DNA of 64,000 nucleotides, taken from the NCBI RefSeq assembly GCF_032598785.1, contig NZ_CP102984.1. The stretch is one strand, 5' to 3'. The translations under genes and the position numbers were made by a program. Shown piece after piece: positions 53,764 through 63,193 of this stretch. Each line of letters begins with the position of its first letter. Within the stretch, counting starts at the first letter, position 1. This DNA comes from Terrisporobacter petrolearius. Its GTDB lineage: Bacteria > Bacillota > Clostridia > Peptostreptococcales > Peptostreptococcaceae. A model generated the notes under the pieces. The model was not told the DNA's origin. It saw only the letters and a list, made by a program, of their open reading frames with translations, and did no database searches.

Positions 53764-53913
53764 AATGAAAAAGCTTTAAAGTTTTATAATAGTTTATCAT
53801 ATTCAGCCAAACGAAAATATTTTCAATGGATAACAAGTTGTAAAAAAGAAGAAACAAGAAGAAAAAGAATTTCTGATGCAATTTTAAAATTAGAATCTAA
53901 TACTAAATTGTAA
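53764..53913 (+). pseudogene. YdeI/OmdA-type C-terminal half, cut off by a nonsense codon
   Basis: Directly in frame after the TAA: NEKALKFYNSLSYSAKRKYF then QWITSCKKEETRRKRISDAI, the usual C-terminal domain of DUF1905-YdeI proteins. It has no start codon or ribosome site of its own in that frame. A single base change at 53761-53763 would restore one 152-residue protein. Confidence 0.78.
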
Positions 53914-53954
53914 ACAGACTAAAAGAAATTTGCCACAATTAATCAATAATTATA

Positions 53955-53995
53955 AAAGAAGCCTATTCTGAAAACGACAGATTAGGCTTCTTTTA
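53955..53995 (+). terminator. Terminator after the split gene
   Basis: AAAAGAAGCCTATTCTG faces CAGATTAGGCTTCTTTT around AAAACGA. Confidence 0.8.
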
Positions 53996-54117
53996 TCAAA
54001 AAATTGCAATATAATTATTTATTTTTGTTTTATATTTTAGAAATTTGAATTAAAATAAAGGTAAGGAAATATTATTAAAATTTAATAAAAAACTTTAATT
54101 ATTAAGACATTTAAATT

Positions 54118-54155
54118 AAAAGTAATAGCCTGAATCAATTTAGGTTATTACTTTT
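54118..54155 (+). terminator. Second hairpin in the gap
   Basis: AAAAGTAATAGCCT faces AGGTTATTACTTTT. It lies between the split gene and the kinase gene with nothing else seen in that 320-base gap. Confidence 0.5.
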
Positions 54156-54236
54156 ATTTGATATAAATTCAAAATACAAACACATTAACAGTAGTATAGA
54201 AGAGGAAATATATTAATTTATGGTATGGAGGAGTAT

Positions 54237-56105
54237 ATGTTGGAGGAAATATATAGGGATATAATTGAAGGTAGTCGAGATGCATATGTTTGTTTTGAAG
54301 TTAAAAATAGCAATGAAATGCTAGACAGAATAAAGATTATAGACATGAACAAATCCTATAAAAAATTGTCAGAACAGTATGAAATAAATATATTAGACCT
54401 ATTGCCGTGGGAATGTAGGTCAATTATAGATTCTGGCAAGACGTTTGACAAATCTAGTTTAAGTAAAAAATATTCATACGAACACTACATTGGTAAAAAT
54501 GAATTGTTCATAAATATAGACTTATATAACGGTGAAAATAATAGGTTTTACTTAAGGTTTAGGATATTAAGAACATTAAATATAGGAGAAGTAAGAATTT
54601 CAGATATTATTAGAACCGCACCATTTTTTGCATGGATAAAAGATAACGATGGCAAATATGTTGATGTAAATAATAAATTTATAGCCTCAACTAAACTAAC
54701 ATATAAAAACATAATAGGAAAAGGGGACGATGATATTTGGCCTAAGGGTACGGCACATAAATTTATACAGGAAGATAAGGAAGTAATTGAAAAAGAGGAA
54801 AAATGTGATTTTGAAAGTCAGGTTATACTGGCAGAAAATAAAGTACAATATCTTCAAACTGTAAAGTGGCCTATCATAGGTGAAAATGGAGAAATTAAAG
54901 GGACTATGGGGTTGGGGTTAGATATAAATGAAAAAGTACAGCTAAGAGATGATATAAGAAAGAATGAACAGTTTTTTCAAGAAATATCCAATAATATAGA
55001 TGATGCAATAGTAATAAGAAATAAAGAAAAGTGTATTTATATAAGTAATTCATTTGAAAAAATATTTGGATTTAATCCAGAGCGTTTATATGAAGATATA
55101 ACTTTATGGCATGACGAGTGGGAAAATATTGAATTAATAGATGGAAGTATAGACTATAACAATTTAGAAATTACTTCAAATATAGCTAGAGTTAGAAATG
55201 GTAAATTTGATAAATGGATACAAAGTAGATTTGTACCTGTATTAGGTGGTAACGGCCAAATAGTTGAAAAAATAGGCATAATAAGTGATATAACTGCACG
55301 TAAGAAACTAGAAGATAAACTAGAATCCTTACGAATGGATTTTTTTGCAAATGTATCCCACGAAATAAGAACACCAGTCACCTTAATATTAAGTTGCATA
55401 CAATTACTATCCAGAAGAATTAATATGTTAGAGAGTGAAGATCAACAATACTTTTGTAGATACACGAATATTATGAAGCAAAATAGTTATAGGTTATTAA
55501 AATTAGTAAATAATTTAATAGATACAACCAAAATTGATAGTGGTAACTTTACATATAATCCACAAAATCACGATATTATTAGCTTTGTTGAGAATATATG
55601 CATGTCTGTATCACAATTTGTAAATATGAATAATATGAATATAGTTTTTGATACAGATACGGAAGAAAAAATAATTAGTTTTGATCTAGATAATATGGAG
55701 AGGATTATACTAAATTTACTATCTAATGCTATAAAATATAATAAAGCTAATGGAAATATTGAAGTGAATATAAGTTGCAAGGAAAATATAAAAATAAGTA
55801 TAAAAGATAATGGAATCGGAATACCTAAATCAAAACAGAATCGAGTGTTTGAAAGGTTTGGGCAGGTAAAAAATAAAATGAAAACAGAACATGAGGGAAG
55901 TGGGATAGGTCTTTTCTTAGTAAAATCATTAGTTGAATTAAATGGTGGGAATATAAGTCTTAATAGTGAGTTAAGCAAAGGGAGTGAATTTGTAATAAGT
56001 TTGCCAGATAGGGTGGAAAATGATGAAGGAGTTGCTACAAAAACAAATTTTACCCAAGCTAAAATTGACAGAATGAATATTGAATTCTCAGACATATATG
56101 TATAA
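54237..56105 (+). CDS. PAS-domain sensor histidine kinase (soluble, orphan)
   Basis: 622 residues without membrane segments. An N-terminal region is followed by two PAS domains (about 110-230, FFAWIKDNDGKYVDVNNKFI; about 240-360, VIRNKEKCIYISNSFEKIFGFNP). Then comes a HisKA domain with FFANVSHEIRTPVTLILSC (phosphorylated His) and HATPase_c with NLLSNAIKYN, DNGIGIPKSKQNRVFERFGQ, GSGIGLFLVKSLVE. ATG 54237 is chosen because GGAGGAG lies five bases ahead, overlapping the ATG at 54225. No response regulator is adjacent. Confidence 0.88.
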   Translation: MLEEIYRDIIEGSRDAYVCFEVKNSNEMLDRIKIIDMNKSYKKLSEQYEINILDLLPWECRSIIDSGKTFDKSSLSKKYSYEHYIGKNELFINIDLYNGENNRFYLRFRILRTLNIGEVRISDIIRTAPFFAWIKDNDGKYVDVNNKFIASTKLTYKNIIGKGDDDIWPKGTAHKFIQEDKEVIEKEEKCDFESQVILAENKVQYLQTVKWPIIGENGEIKGTMGLGLDINEKVQLRDDIRKNEQFFQEISNNIDDAIVIRNKEKCIYISNSFEKIFGFNPERLYEDITLWHDEWENIELIDGSIDYNNLEITSNIARVRNGKFDKWIQSRFVPVLGGNGQIVEKIGIISDITARKKLEDKLESLRMDFFANVSHEIRTPVTLILSCIQLLSRRINMLESEDQQYFCRYTNIMKQNSYRLLKLVNNLIDTTKIDSGNFTYNPQNHDIISFVENICMSVSQFVNMNNMNIVFDTDTEEKIISFDLDNMERIILNLLSNAIKYNKANGNIEVNISCKENIKISIKDNGIGIPKSKQNRVFERFGQVKNKMKTEHEGSGIGLFLVKSLVELNGGNISLNSELSKGSEFVISLPDRVENDEGVATKTNFTQAKIDRMNIEFSDIYV

Positions 56106-56137
56106 ATAATTTGTAATAGTAATAAAAAAGTGAGTAT

Positions 56138-56175
56138 CTAAAAAACTATCAAGTTCGTTGCTTGATAGTTTTTTT
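56138..56175 (+). terminator. Terminator after the histidine kinase gene
   Basis: AAAAACTATCAAG faces CTTGATAGTTTTT around TTCGTTG, followed by further T. Confidence 0.85.
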
Positions 56176-56362
56176 ATAATAAATATCAAATAATACATAA
56201 AAAAATACTTAAACAACTAAATTCGACAGTACAAGACAAGGGAAAATGCTATTATTGAAAGAAGATGAATCAAATATTAGAATACAAATAGTCAAAATAT
56301 AAACCACTATAAAGATTCTAGTAGAATACAAATAATTGTATTAAAATGAAGGAGTTATCAGC

Positions 56363-58321
56363 ATGGATTATAAAAAGAATGTTATAAAAACAATCAGCTA
56401 CTTATGGATAATAGTTGCGTTTGTTTTTTGTGCAATAAATCATTTATTTGAATTTAAGATAATGAACGAGTTTATTATAAATGCTTATATGCTAAGAATA
56501 TTGATAGTTATGATTATAATACCAATAATTGTTTTATTAGAAATAACAATTAAAGAAGAAATAGAAAGGAGAGAAAAAGAAACTAATTTGAAGTTAAAAA
56601 TTGGAGTTATAATTACAATCATATCTTTAATTAGTTTTATATTTATATCTACGTCATATTATGAATGGAGTCATGGAGGCTTAGGTATCTCAACCTATGG
56701 AATGAATTTTATGGGGATACTGTGTGTAACTGTCTTTACTATAGGAATAATCTTAATTAAATCACCAATTAAAAAATTAAATAGTAAGTTAAAAACAATA
56801 ATATTAAAAGAAGAAGAACAAGCTAAGCTTGAAGAAAATCAAGCTTCTTGGTATGGTGTAGAGAAATTAAAAAACTGTTGTCAAATGGAAATAGACCGGA
56901 TATCTAAAACTAGAAGTTTGTCTTCAGATATTTCATATAATCAAAAAGAATATATAAAACAAGAAGATAAAAGACAAAGTATAAATAATGATAAAACAAA
57001 TTTAAGTGGGGATTTAATTGAAAATGAAAAGCGTTTTAAAAGGTTACAGGGTGAATTATCAAAAGCCGTAATTTCAAATGCAATTTCAAAAGAAGAAATT
57101 TTTAGTGGTATAGAAATAATACAAACAAACTTGGAAATTAGTGAAACAGGAGCTATAGAAATAACTGTAAAAGTAAAAAATAATACAATTTATCATATAG
57201 ACGGGAGTATAAGGGCTATTTTCTATGATGAAAATAATAAAAAAATAGGAATCGCCAATTTAGTTCTGACACATTTAGGTATAGTTGATGAAGGATATGT
57301 GAAGGGTATTTGTATAGACACTGAGGTAAATCATAAATATAGTGTTAAATATGAGGCAAATAATTTATGGGTAATCCAGTCACTGCCTAATGTTCATGAT
57401 GAAAATTTAATGGAAGTATTAAGAAAATTAAAAACTAAAAAGATAGATTTATCTTGGGCTAAAATTAAAGACACTAAAAATATTAAAAAAATTATATATG
57501 AAGATAGAAACATATACTATGATAATATAGTTGATTTAGGCAATGTGGAATACTCAAACCATTTAATTAAAATATTTAAAAATATAGAATTAGTTGATTT
57601 AGACAGTAATTATGATATGAGAAGAGAATTGGCAAATGTATTAGAAATTAGTGATATTAACTTTTCAACTGCATACAATCAATTAAAAAAATCTAATGCT
57701 ATTAGAATTGAAGATGGGTTTATAAAAGTAGTTAAATGGGATATAGAAATGACTGAAGAAGATTTCTATAATCTAAAAAGTAAAATAAAATCTATGAGTT
57801 ATGAGAAATTAGCAAAATCAAATAATAAAATGAGAAAAATGCGTGATCGAACAGGCTCAAAATACAAATCAGGTAGACGAAAGTATGATTTAATAAGGTT
57901 TAATTATATTGGTAAGAAGATACAATTATCAGATAAATATGGAGTGCCAAATAAAAATGGTGTTTATGAAATAAACCAAAAATCTAGTTTAATTAATTAT
58001 TTAAATAAGGAGATTACTGATGGTGATAGTCTTTACTTCTTTTTAGAAAGAATAAAGTCCAATGGTATTGGTGTTAGACTAGCTCCAGAAGTAGTTAAAT
58101 TAAGAAAGGAAATAATTGAAGGTTCAATGACATCACAGGAGGAACAAATTAAAATAGATGAAATAATGATGAAGTTTAATTTTAAACAAATACCAAAAGT
58201 AAATGAAAATAACAACTATGAGAAAGCTAGTCAACAACAATTTAGAAACTTCGAATCATTATTAGATGAGGGGAAAATAACACAAGAAGAATTTAATAAT
58301 AAGAAAAAAGAAATACTATAA
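56363..58321 (+). CDS. Unknown 652-residue membrane-anchored protein with C-terminal SHOCT-like motif
   Basis: Residues 1-140 hold about four hydrophobic segments. Residues 140-230 are charged and helical. A beta-rich domain (about 240-340: IEITVKVKNNTIYHIDGSIRAIFYDENNKKIGIA) resembles a FxLYD/immunoglobulin-like module. Next come a possible winged-helix part (ANVLEISDINFSTAYNQLKKSNAIRIEDGFIKVVK) and an uncharacterised basic part. The end QQQFRNFESLLDEGKITQEEFNNKKKEIL fits the SHOCT pattern. I know no protein with this whole order. AAGGAG precedes ATG; it is a single-gene unit. Confidence 0.7.
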   Translation: MDYKKNVIKTISYLWIIVAFVFCAINHLFEFKIMNEFIINAYMLRILIVMIIIPIIVLLEITIKEEIERREKETNLKLKIGVIITIISLISFIFISTSYYEWSHGGLGISTYGMNFMGILCVTVFTIGIILIKSPIKKLNSKLKTIILKEEEQAKLEENQASWYGVEKLKNCCQMEIDRISKTRSLSSDISYNQKEYIKQEDKRQSINNDKTNLSGDLIENEKRFKRLQGELSKAVISNAISKEEIFSGIEIIQTNLEISETGAIEITVKVKNNTIYHIDGSIRAIFYDENNKKIGIANLVLTHLGIVDEGYVKGICIDTEVNHKYSVKYEANNLWVIQSLPNVHDENLMEVLRKLKTKKIDLSWAKIKDTKNIKKIIYEDRNIYYDNIVDLGNVEYSNHLIKIFKNIELVDLDSNYDMRRELANVLEISDINFSTAYNQLKKSNAIRIEDGFIKVVKWDIEMTEEDFYNLKSKIKSMSYEKLAKSNNKMRKMRDRTGSKYKSGRRKYDLIRFNYIGKKIQLSDKYGVPNKNGVYEINQKSSLINYLNKEITDGDSLYFFLERIKSNGIGVRLAPEVVKLRKEIIEGSMTSQEEQIKIDEIMMKFNFKQIPKVNENNNYEKASQQQFRNFESLLDEGKITQEEFNNKKKEIL

Positions 58322-58352
58322 GAATTATACTTATATGTAGTTATCTACGAAG

Positions 58353-58398
58353 GAGCTGTGATGCAATTTATATAAAATTGTTTTTCACAGCTTTTTTT
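58353..58398 (+). terminator. Terminator after the 652-residue protein gene
   Basis: AGCTGTGA pairs with TCACAGCT, with an inner AATTTTAT-type stem, then TTTTTTT. Confidence 0.8.
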
Positions 58399-58522
58399 AA
58401 TTTTAATCATTATATAAAATCAGTACTATTATTAAAAGAGACAGTTAAAAATATTTATACTAAAAAACTAATAAAGAACCTTGACACACAGAAAATATAA
58501 ATATATAATAAAAATATAAATC

Positions 58523-58541
58523 GATTGAGTTAAATTAAATT
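58523..58541. promoter_or_regulatory. Candidate MarR/OhrR operator upstream of the MarR gene
   Basis: GATTGAGTTAAATTAAATT matches 59060-59078 at 17 of 19 bases, the latter lying upstream of gpx. OhrR sites in Bacillus contain similar TAAATT/AATTTA runs. Confidence 0.6.
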
Positions 58542-58563
58542 GATATAAATTGGAGTTGGTAAT

Positions 58564-58995
58564 TTGGATAAATATGAATCAATAAAATTAGATAATCAAC
58601 TATGTTTTTCTCTATATGCACTATCAAGAGAAGTTATAAAACGATATAAACCATTACTAGATAAGCATGGACTAACTTATACACAATATGTAGCAATGTT
58701 AGTAATGTGGGAAGATGAGGAAATAGGATTTAAAGAATTAGGAAAGAGGTTACATCTAGATTCTGGCACACTTACACCTGTAGTAAAAAAATTAGAATCC
58801 ATGGATTTAGTGAGAAAATATAGAAATAAAGAAGATGATAGAGTCGTTACAGTAGAGTTAACAGAAAAGGGAAGATCAATGAAAGAAGAAATACTTCATG
58901 TTCCAGAAGAAATACAAGCTCTATGTTGTGGTAAAGAACTAGATTTATCTTGTGTAAAAACACAAATAGATAAAATGCTAAATATGTTAGACTAA
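58564..58995 (+). CDS. MarR-family regulator (OhrR-like)
   Basis: 143 residues: LDNQLCFSLYALSREVIKRYKPLLDKHGLTYTQYVAMLVMWED, then GKRLHLDSGTLTPVVKKLESMDLVRKYRNKEDDRVVTVELTEKG. Cys in LDNQLCFSLYA stands where OhrR carries its redox-sensing cysteine. It starts at TTG 58564 with GGAG eight bases ahead; no in-frame ATG fits. It is probably a peroxide-responsive repressor of itself and the following redox genes. Confidence 0.87.
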   Translation: MDKYESIKLDNQLCFSLYALSREVIKRYKPLLDKHGLTYTQYVAMLVMWEDEEIGFKELGKRLHLDSGTLTPVVKKLESMDLVRKYRNKEDDRVVTVELTEKGRSMKEEILHVPEEIQALCCGKELDLSCVKTQIDKMLNMLD

Positions 58996-59059
58996 AGTTA
59001 CCAAGAATAATAGTGAGTTAAATTCAAAAAAGAATTTAACTCTAAAATATAAAATAATT

Positions 59060-59078
59060 GATTGAACTAAATTAAATT
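59060..59078. promoter_or_regulatory. Candidate MarR/OhrR operator upstream of gpx
   Basis: GATTGAACTAAATTAAATT, second copy of the site at 58523, 31 bases before the gpx start. Confidence 0.6.
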
Positions 59079-59108
59079 TGGGTAAATTACAAATAGGGGA
59101 AATTAATA

Positions 59109-59585
59109 ATGGAATTTTACAATTTTAAAGCAAATAAGATGAATGGGCAAGAAGTAAGTATGAGTGGTTATAAAGGAAGGGTTGTATTAGTTGTAAATAC
59201 AGCAAGTAAATGCGGATTAACTCCACAGTTTGAAGGTTTAGAAGCATTATACAAAGAGTATAAAGATCAAGGATTAGAAATTTTAGGATTCCCTTGTAAT
59301 CAATTTGCAAACCAAGAAAAAGGAAGTAATGAAAAAATACACGAATTTTGTCAATTAAATTATGGAGTAAGTTTTACAATGTTTGAAAAAATAGATGTAA
59401 ATGGTAAGAATGCACATCCTTTATATAAATACTTAAAAAATGAAGCAAAAGGACTTTTAAGTAAAGAAATAAAATGGAATTTTACTAAGTTCTTAATAGA
59501 TTTAGAAGGTAATATAGTGAAAAGATATGCACCAACAGTAGAACCATTAAAGATCAAAGATGATATAAAAAACTTATTAAAATAA
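59109..59585 (+). CDS. Glutathione/thioredoxin peroxidase (Gpx family)
   Basis: 158 residues of the Gpx fold. NTASKCGLTPQFEGLEALYKEY holds the peroxidatic Cys in place of selenocysteine, ILGFPCNQFANQE has the second conserved Cys and Gln, and KWNFTKFLIDLEGNIVKRYAP the catalytic Trp-Asn. Bacterial relatives usually take electrons from thioredoxin, which fits the downstream trx genes. AGGGGA precedes ATG. Confidence 0.9.
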   Translation: MEFYNFKANKMNGQEVSMSGYKGRVVLVVNTASKCGLTPQFEGLEALYKEYKDQGLEILGFPCNQFANQEKGSNEKIHEFCQLNYGVSFTMFEKIDVNGKNAHPLYKYLKNEAKGLLSKEIKWNFTKFLIDLEGNIVKRYAPTVEPLKIKDDIKNLLK

Positions 59586-59600
59586 TCAGGAGGTACAAAA

Positions 59601-60473
59601 ATGAGCGATAGAATAGATATAGCAATAATAGGAAGTGGGCCAGCAGGTGTATCTGCAGCTTTGAATGCAAGTATAAGAAAAAAAACATTTAAAATATTTG
59701 GTAGCAAAGAAATAAGTCAAAAACTAGTAAAGGCTCATAAAGTCAATAACTACCTAGGATTTTATGGTAAAAGTGGATTAGAAATAAGAAATGAGTTTGC
59801 CAAACATTTAGAATCAATGGACATAGATATAACAGAAGATAAAATAAATAACATATATTCAATGGGCGATCATTTTGCTCTAATGGGAACAAATAATAAC
59901 TATGAAGCAAAGACTGTAATACTAGCAACAGGCGTAAACTTTGGTAAACCTTTAAAAGGAGAAGAAGAATTTTTAGGTAGAGGAGTAGGATACTGTGCAA
60001 CATGTGATGCTCCTTTATACAAAGACAAAGTAGTTACTATAATTGCTTATAACAAACATGAAGAGTCAGAAGCCAACTTTATAGCTCAAGTAGCCTCAAA
60101 GGTATACTACATACCTATGTACAAAGAAGAAATAGAGGTAGATTCTTCTATAGAAGTGATAAAAGACACTCCAGTAGAAATAGTAGGAGAGAAATTCGTA
60201 GAAAAACTAATATTAAAAGATAGAGAAATAGAAACTGATGGTATATTTATACTTAGAGATAGTATATCTCCAGATCAATTAGTACCAGGTTTGCAATTAG
60301 ATGGAAATCATGTAGACGTAGATAGAAAAATGAGTACAAATTTAAAAGGGTGTTTTGCAGCAGGAGATATAGTTGGTACACCATATCAATATATAAAAGC
60401 GGCAGGAGAAGGTAATATAGCAGCCCTTTCTGCAGTATCATATTTAGACGAACTAAGAAGAAATAATAAATAA
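59601..60473 (+). CDS. Flavin thioredoxin reductase-like enzyme lacking the NADPH motif
   Basis: 290 residues, slightly short for TrxB. FAD-binding IAIIGSGPAGVSAALNA and GCFAAGDIVGTPYQYIKAAGEG are present, and the redox centre is GYCATCDAPLY. In the central domain, where NADPH enzymes have GGGDSA and HRR-type motifs, it reads VVTIIAYNKHEESEANFIAQ and VYYIPMYKEE. This absence matches the ferredoxin-dependent or otherwise NADPH-independent flavin thioredoxin reductases described from clostridia. It begins 15 bases after gpx behind CAGGAGG and precedes thioredoxin. Confidence 0.85.
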   Translation: MSDRIDIAIIGSGPAGVSAALNASIRKKTFKIFGSKEISQKLVKAHKVNNYLGFYGKSGLEIRNEFAKHLESMDIDITEDKINNIYSMGDHFALMGTNNNYEAKTVILATGVNFGKPLKGEEEFLGRGVGYCATCDAPLYKDKVVTIIAYNKHEESEANFIAQVASKVYYIPMYKEEIEVDSSIEVIKDTPVEIVGEKFVEKLILKDREIETDGIFILRDSISPDQLVPGLQLDGNHVDVDRKMSTNLKGCFAAGDIVGTPYQYIKAAGEGNIAALSAVSYLDELRRNNK

Positions 60474-60499
60474 ATAATAATAAATGGGAGAGATGAAAA

Positions 60500-60814
60500 A
60501 TGGCTAAAATAGTTAACTCAAATGAATTTAAGGAAGCAATAAAAGAAGAAGGAGTAGTAGTAGTAGATTTCTTTGCAAATTGGTGTGGACCTTGCAAAAT
60601 GCTAGCTCCAATATTTGAAGAATTATCAAATGAAATGAAAGAAAAAACACAATTTATAAAAGTCGATGTTGACCAAAGTGTGGATATTGCAAGTGAGTAT
60701 GGAATCCAATCAATACCAACAATGGCTATCATAAAAAATGGACAGCCAGTAGAGACAATGGTTGGTTTCTTACCTAAAGATGTAATCAAATCAAATATAG
60801 AAAATTATCTATAA
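60500..60814 (+). CDS. trxA: Thioredoxin
   Basis: 104 residues with ANWCGPCKMLAPIFEEL (active-site CGPC), KVDVDQSVDIASEYGIQSIPTMAIIKNG (cis-Pro loop) and a C-terminal helix. GGGAGAG precedes ATG. It passes electrons from the flavin reductase to the Gpx peroxidase in the same cluster. Confidence 0.95.
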   Translation: MAKIVNSNEFKEAIKEEGVVVVDFFANWCGPCKMLAPIFEELSNEMKEKTQFIKVDVDQSVDIASEYGIQSIPTMAIIKNGQPVETMVGFLPKDVIKSNIENYL

Positions 60815-60871
60815 AACTAAAATATGCCCCCAAAAGATTTTAACCCCCTTTTTAAAATCTTAATATATATA

Positions 60872-60905
60872 AAAAACTACTAAGTTGATAACTTAGTAGT
60901 TTTTT
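60872..60905 (+). terminator. Terminator of the redox cluster
   Basis: AAAAACTACTAAGT faces ACTTAGTAGTTTTTT around TGATA. Confidence 0.85.
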
Positions 60906-61048
60906 TAGGAATTACATTTGTATTCACAGTGGTTCTTTAGAGTTTAACTAAAAAATATTTTTAAATGAAATATAATTATAGAATAGAAAAGATTTTGTTT
61001 TTCTCTTTTTTGGTATACTAAATATAATAAAAAACTGTGGAGGGGAAA

Positions 61049-61768
61049 ATGGATAAAAATATAAAAAATAGCAAAATACTTATAGTAGATGATGAAGTTG
61101 AAATATTAAACTTACTAAAAATGGTCTTAGTAAAAGAAGGTTTTGAAAAAATATATACTGCAGAAAATGGTAAAATGGCTATAAATCTTTATGAAGAGAT
61201 AAATCCAGATTTAGCGATACTAGATGTTATGTTACCAGATATGGAAGGTTACGATATTTGTAAAATAATAAGAAAAACATCTAATATACCTATATTATTT
61301 TTATCAGCAAAGGGAGAAGAATTGGATAGAATAATGGGTCTTGCCATAGGTGCAGACGACTATATTACTAAGCCATTCAGTCCAAAAGAGGTAGCTCTTA
61401 GAGTGAAAATTCAGCTTACAAAAAACATGATGATAAACAATAGTAAGCCTGATAGGTATGAGAAAATAACTGAGCCTCCTTTTGAAATAGACGAAGAAAA
61501 AATGGAAGTAAAGAAAAATGGAGAGCAAGTAGATTTAAAGCCTAAGGAATATAAAATGTTTTTATATATGATAAAGCACAAAAACCAAATAATAAGTAAA
61601 GAAAGATTTTGTGATGAAGTATGGGGAGAAGATTTTATAGGATTTGATAATACAATTATGGTCCATATAAGAAAGCTTAGAGAAAAGTTAGAAGAAAATC
61701 CATCTAAGCCAGAATATATTCTAAATGTAAAAGGGTTAGGTTACAAACTTCAAATAAAGGATAAATAA
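61049..61768 (+). CDS. OmpR-family response regulator
   Basis: 239 residues: receiver domain with ILIVDDEVEI, phosphorylated Asp in DLAILDVMLPDMEGYD, and ADDYITKPFSPKEV; then a winged-helix Trans_reg_C domain ending HIRKLREKLEENPSKPEYILNVKGLGYKL. ATG 61049 follows GGAGGGG; GTG 61037 overlaps this site. It is followed after two bases by its kinase. Confidence 0.92.
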   Translation: MDKNIKNSKILIVDDEVEILNLLKMVLVKEGFEKIYTAENGKMAINLYEEINPDLAILDVMLPDMEGYDICKIIRKTSNIPILFLSAKGEELDRIMGLAIGADDYITKPFSPKEVALRVKIQLTKNMMINNSKPDRYEKITEPPFEIDEEKMEVKKNGEQVDLKPKEYKMFLYMIKHKNQIISKERFCDEVWGEDFIGFDNTIMVHIRKLREKLEENPSKPEYILNVKGLGYKLQIKDK

Positions 61769-61770
61769 CT

Positions 61771-63168
61771 ATGAAAATAAAATTAACTTTTAGATATGTT
61801 TTAAGTATAGTAATAGTTGCAATTTCAGTAGTTTTGATTAATATTATTGTACTTTTTACATTATTATTTAGTAAAAATATCACTACACCAAGCAATTATG
61901 ATATATCAGAATTTGTTAGGAATTTTCAGCAATATATTGAGGTAGAAGGTAATGCTCATCCATATATAAGTAAAAAGGGCCAAAAACTATTAAATGGAAA
62001 GGATGCTTGGATACAAATATTAAATGAAAATAATAAAGAAGTATACAATTATGACAAGCCTGAAGAGATAAAAGATAAATATAATACTATAGAAGTAATA
62101 AATGGATACAAGTATGCCGGTGGTCTAGGAGATCAGTCTCAAATATTAGTTGGATCTAAAAACATAAATAATACTACATATACATATATAATAGGATTTC
62201 CTAGGAAAAACATTCAGAAATATATTTTTATAACAGAAACAGATACTATGATAAATTATATAAAATATGCAATGATAGTAGTGTTAGTAGTGGATTTTAT
62301 AATGGCAATAGTTTTTGGATATATTTTTAGCAAATCACTTACCAAACCAGTAAATAACATTATTGGTGCAGTAGACGATTTGCATAAAAATAATTACGAA
62401 GTTAACTACACTGAAAAAGGGTTGTATTCCAATGTTTTTAAAAAACTAAATAGTTTATCAGATAAGTTGAATGAAAATGAACTGGAAAGAAAGAAAATAG
62501 ATAAAATGAAAGAAGATTGGATAGCTAATATTTCTCATGATATAAAAACACCTCTTTCATCAATAAAAGGATATGCAGAGTTTTTAGAAGAAGATTATAA
62601 TTTTTCCAATGAAGATATAAAATCTTATGCTGGCATTATAAACAATAAAGCAGAATATATAAAAGAGCTTGTAGATGATTTAAACTTAAATATAAAGCTA
62701 AAAAATAGTAAATCAATATTAAAAAAAGAAAATGTAAATATAGTGAGTTTAGTCAAAAACTTAGTTATAGATATATTAAATGACTCAAAATATAGTGAAA
62801 GATATATTGAGTTTGAAAGTAAAGATGAAACAATAATTATGAATCTAGATAAATTACTTATGCAAAGAGTAATAAATAACTTATTATACAATGCTTTAGT
62901 TCATAATGATGAAGATGTTAAGATTTTAGTTAAAATATTCAAAGAAGGTAAAACTCATATAGTGATAAGCGATAATGGTAAGGGAATAAGTGAAAAAGAT
63001 TTAGAACATGTTTTTGACAGATATTATAGAGGAACTAATACGGGAGAAAATCACAAGGGATCAGGTTTAGGAATGGCAATTGCCAAGGAAGTAATAAATG
63101 CACATGATGGTGAGATTGCAATTAATAGTAGATTAGAAAAGGGAACAGATATAGAGATTATAATATAA
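61771..63168 (+). CDS. Membrane sensor histidine kinase
   Basis: 465 residues: two membrane helices (about 7-32 and 165-190) bracket an extracellular sensor of about 130 residues. A HAMP-like segment follows, then WIANISHDIKTPLSSIKGYAEF (phosphorylated His), NNLLYNALVHN, DNGKGISEKDLEHVFDRYYRG and GSGLGMAIAKEVINAHDG. It is partner of the preceding regulator. A helveticin J-like gene lies 213 bases downstream and might be a target, though no shared site was found. Confidence 0.9.
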   Translation: MKIKLTFRYVLSIVIVAISVVLINIIVLFTLLFSKNITTPSNYDISEFVRNFQQYIEVEGNAHPYISKKGQKLLNGKDAWIQILNENNKEVYNYDKPEEIKDKYNTIEVINGYKYAGGLGDQSQILVGSKNINNTTYTYIIGFPRKNIQKYIFITETDTMINYIKYAMIVVLVVDFIMAIVFGYIFSKSLTKPVNNIIGAVDDLHKNNYEVNYTEKGLYSNVFKKLNSLSDKLNENELERKKIDKMKEDWIANISHDIKTPLSSIKGYAEFLEEDYNFSNEDIKSYAGIINNKAEYIKELVDDLNLNIKLKNSKSILKKENVNIVSLVKNLVIDILNDSKYSERYIEFESKDETIIMNLDKLLMQRVINNLLYNALVHNDEDVKILVKIFKEGKTHIVISDNGKGISEKDLEHVFDRYYRGTNTGENHKGSGLGMAIAKEVINAHDGEIAINSRLEKGTDIEIII

Positions 63169-63193
63169 TATATTTGATTATTAATAATAGTAA

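Noticed and set aside
55568..56095. Minus-strand ORF of 175 codons inside the PAS kinase gene
   Set aside because: Shadow of the HATPase domain; hydrophobic composition comes from antisense reading.
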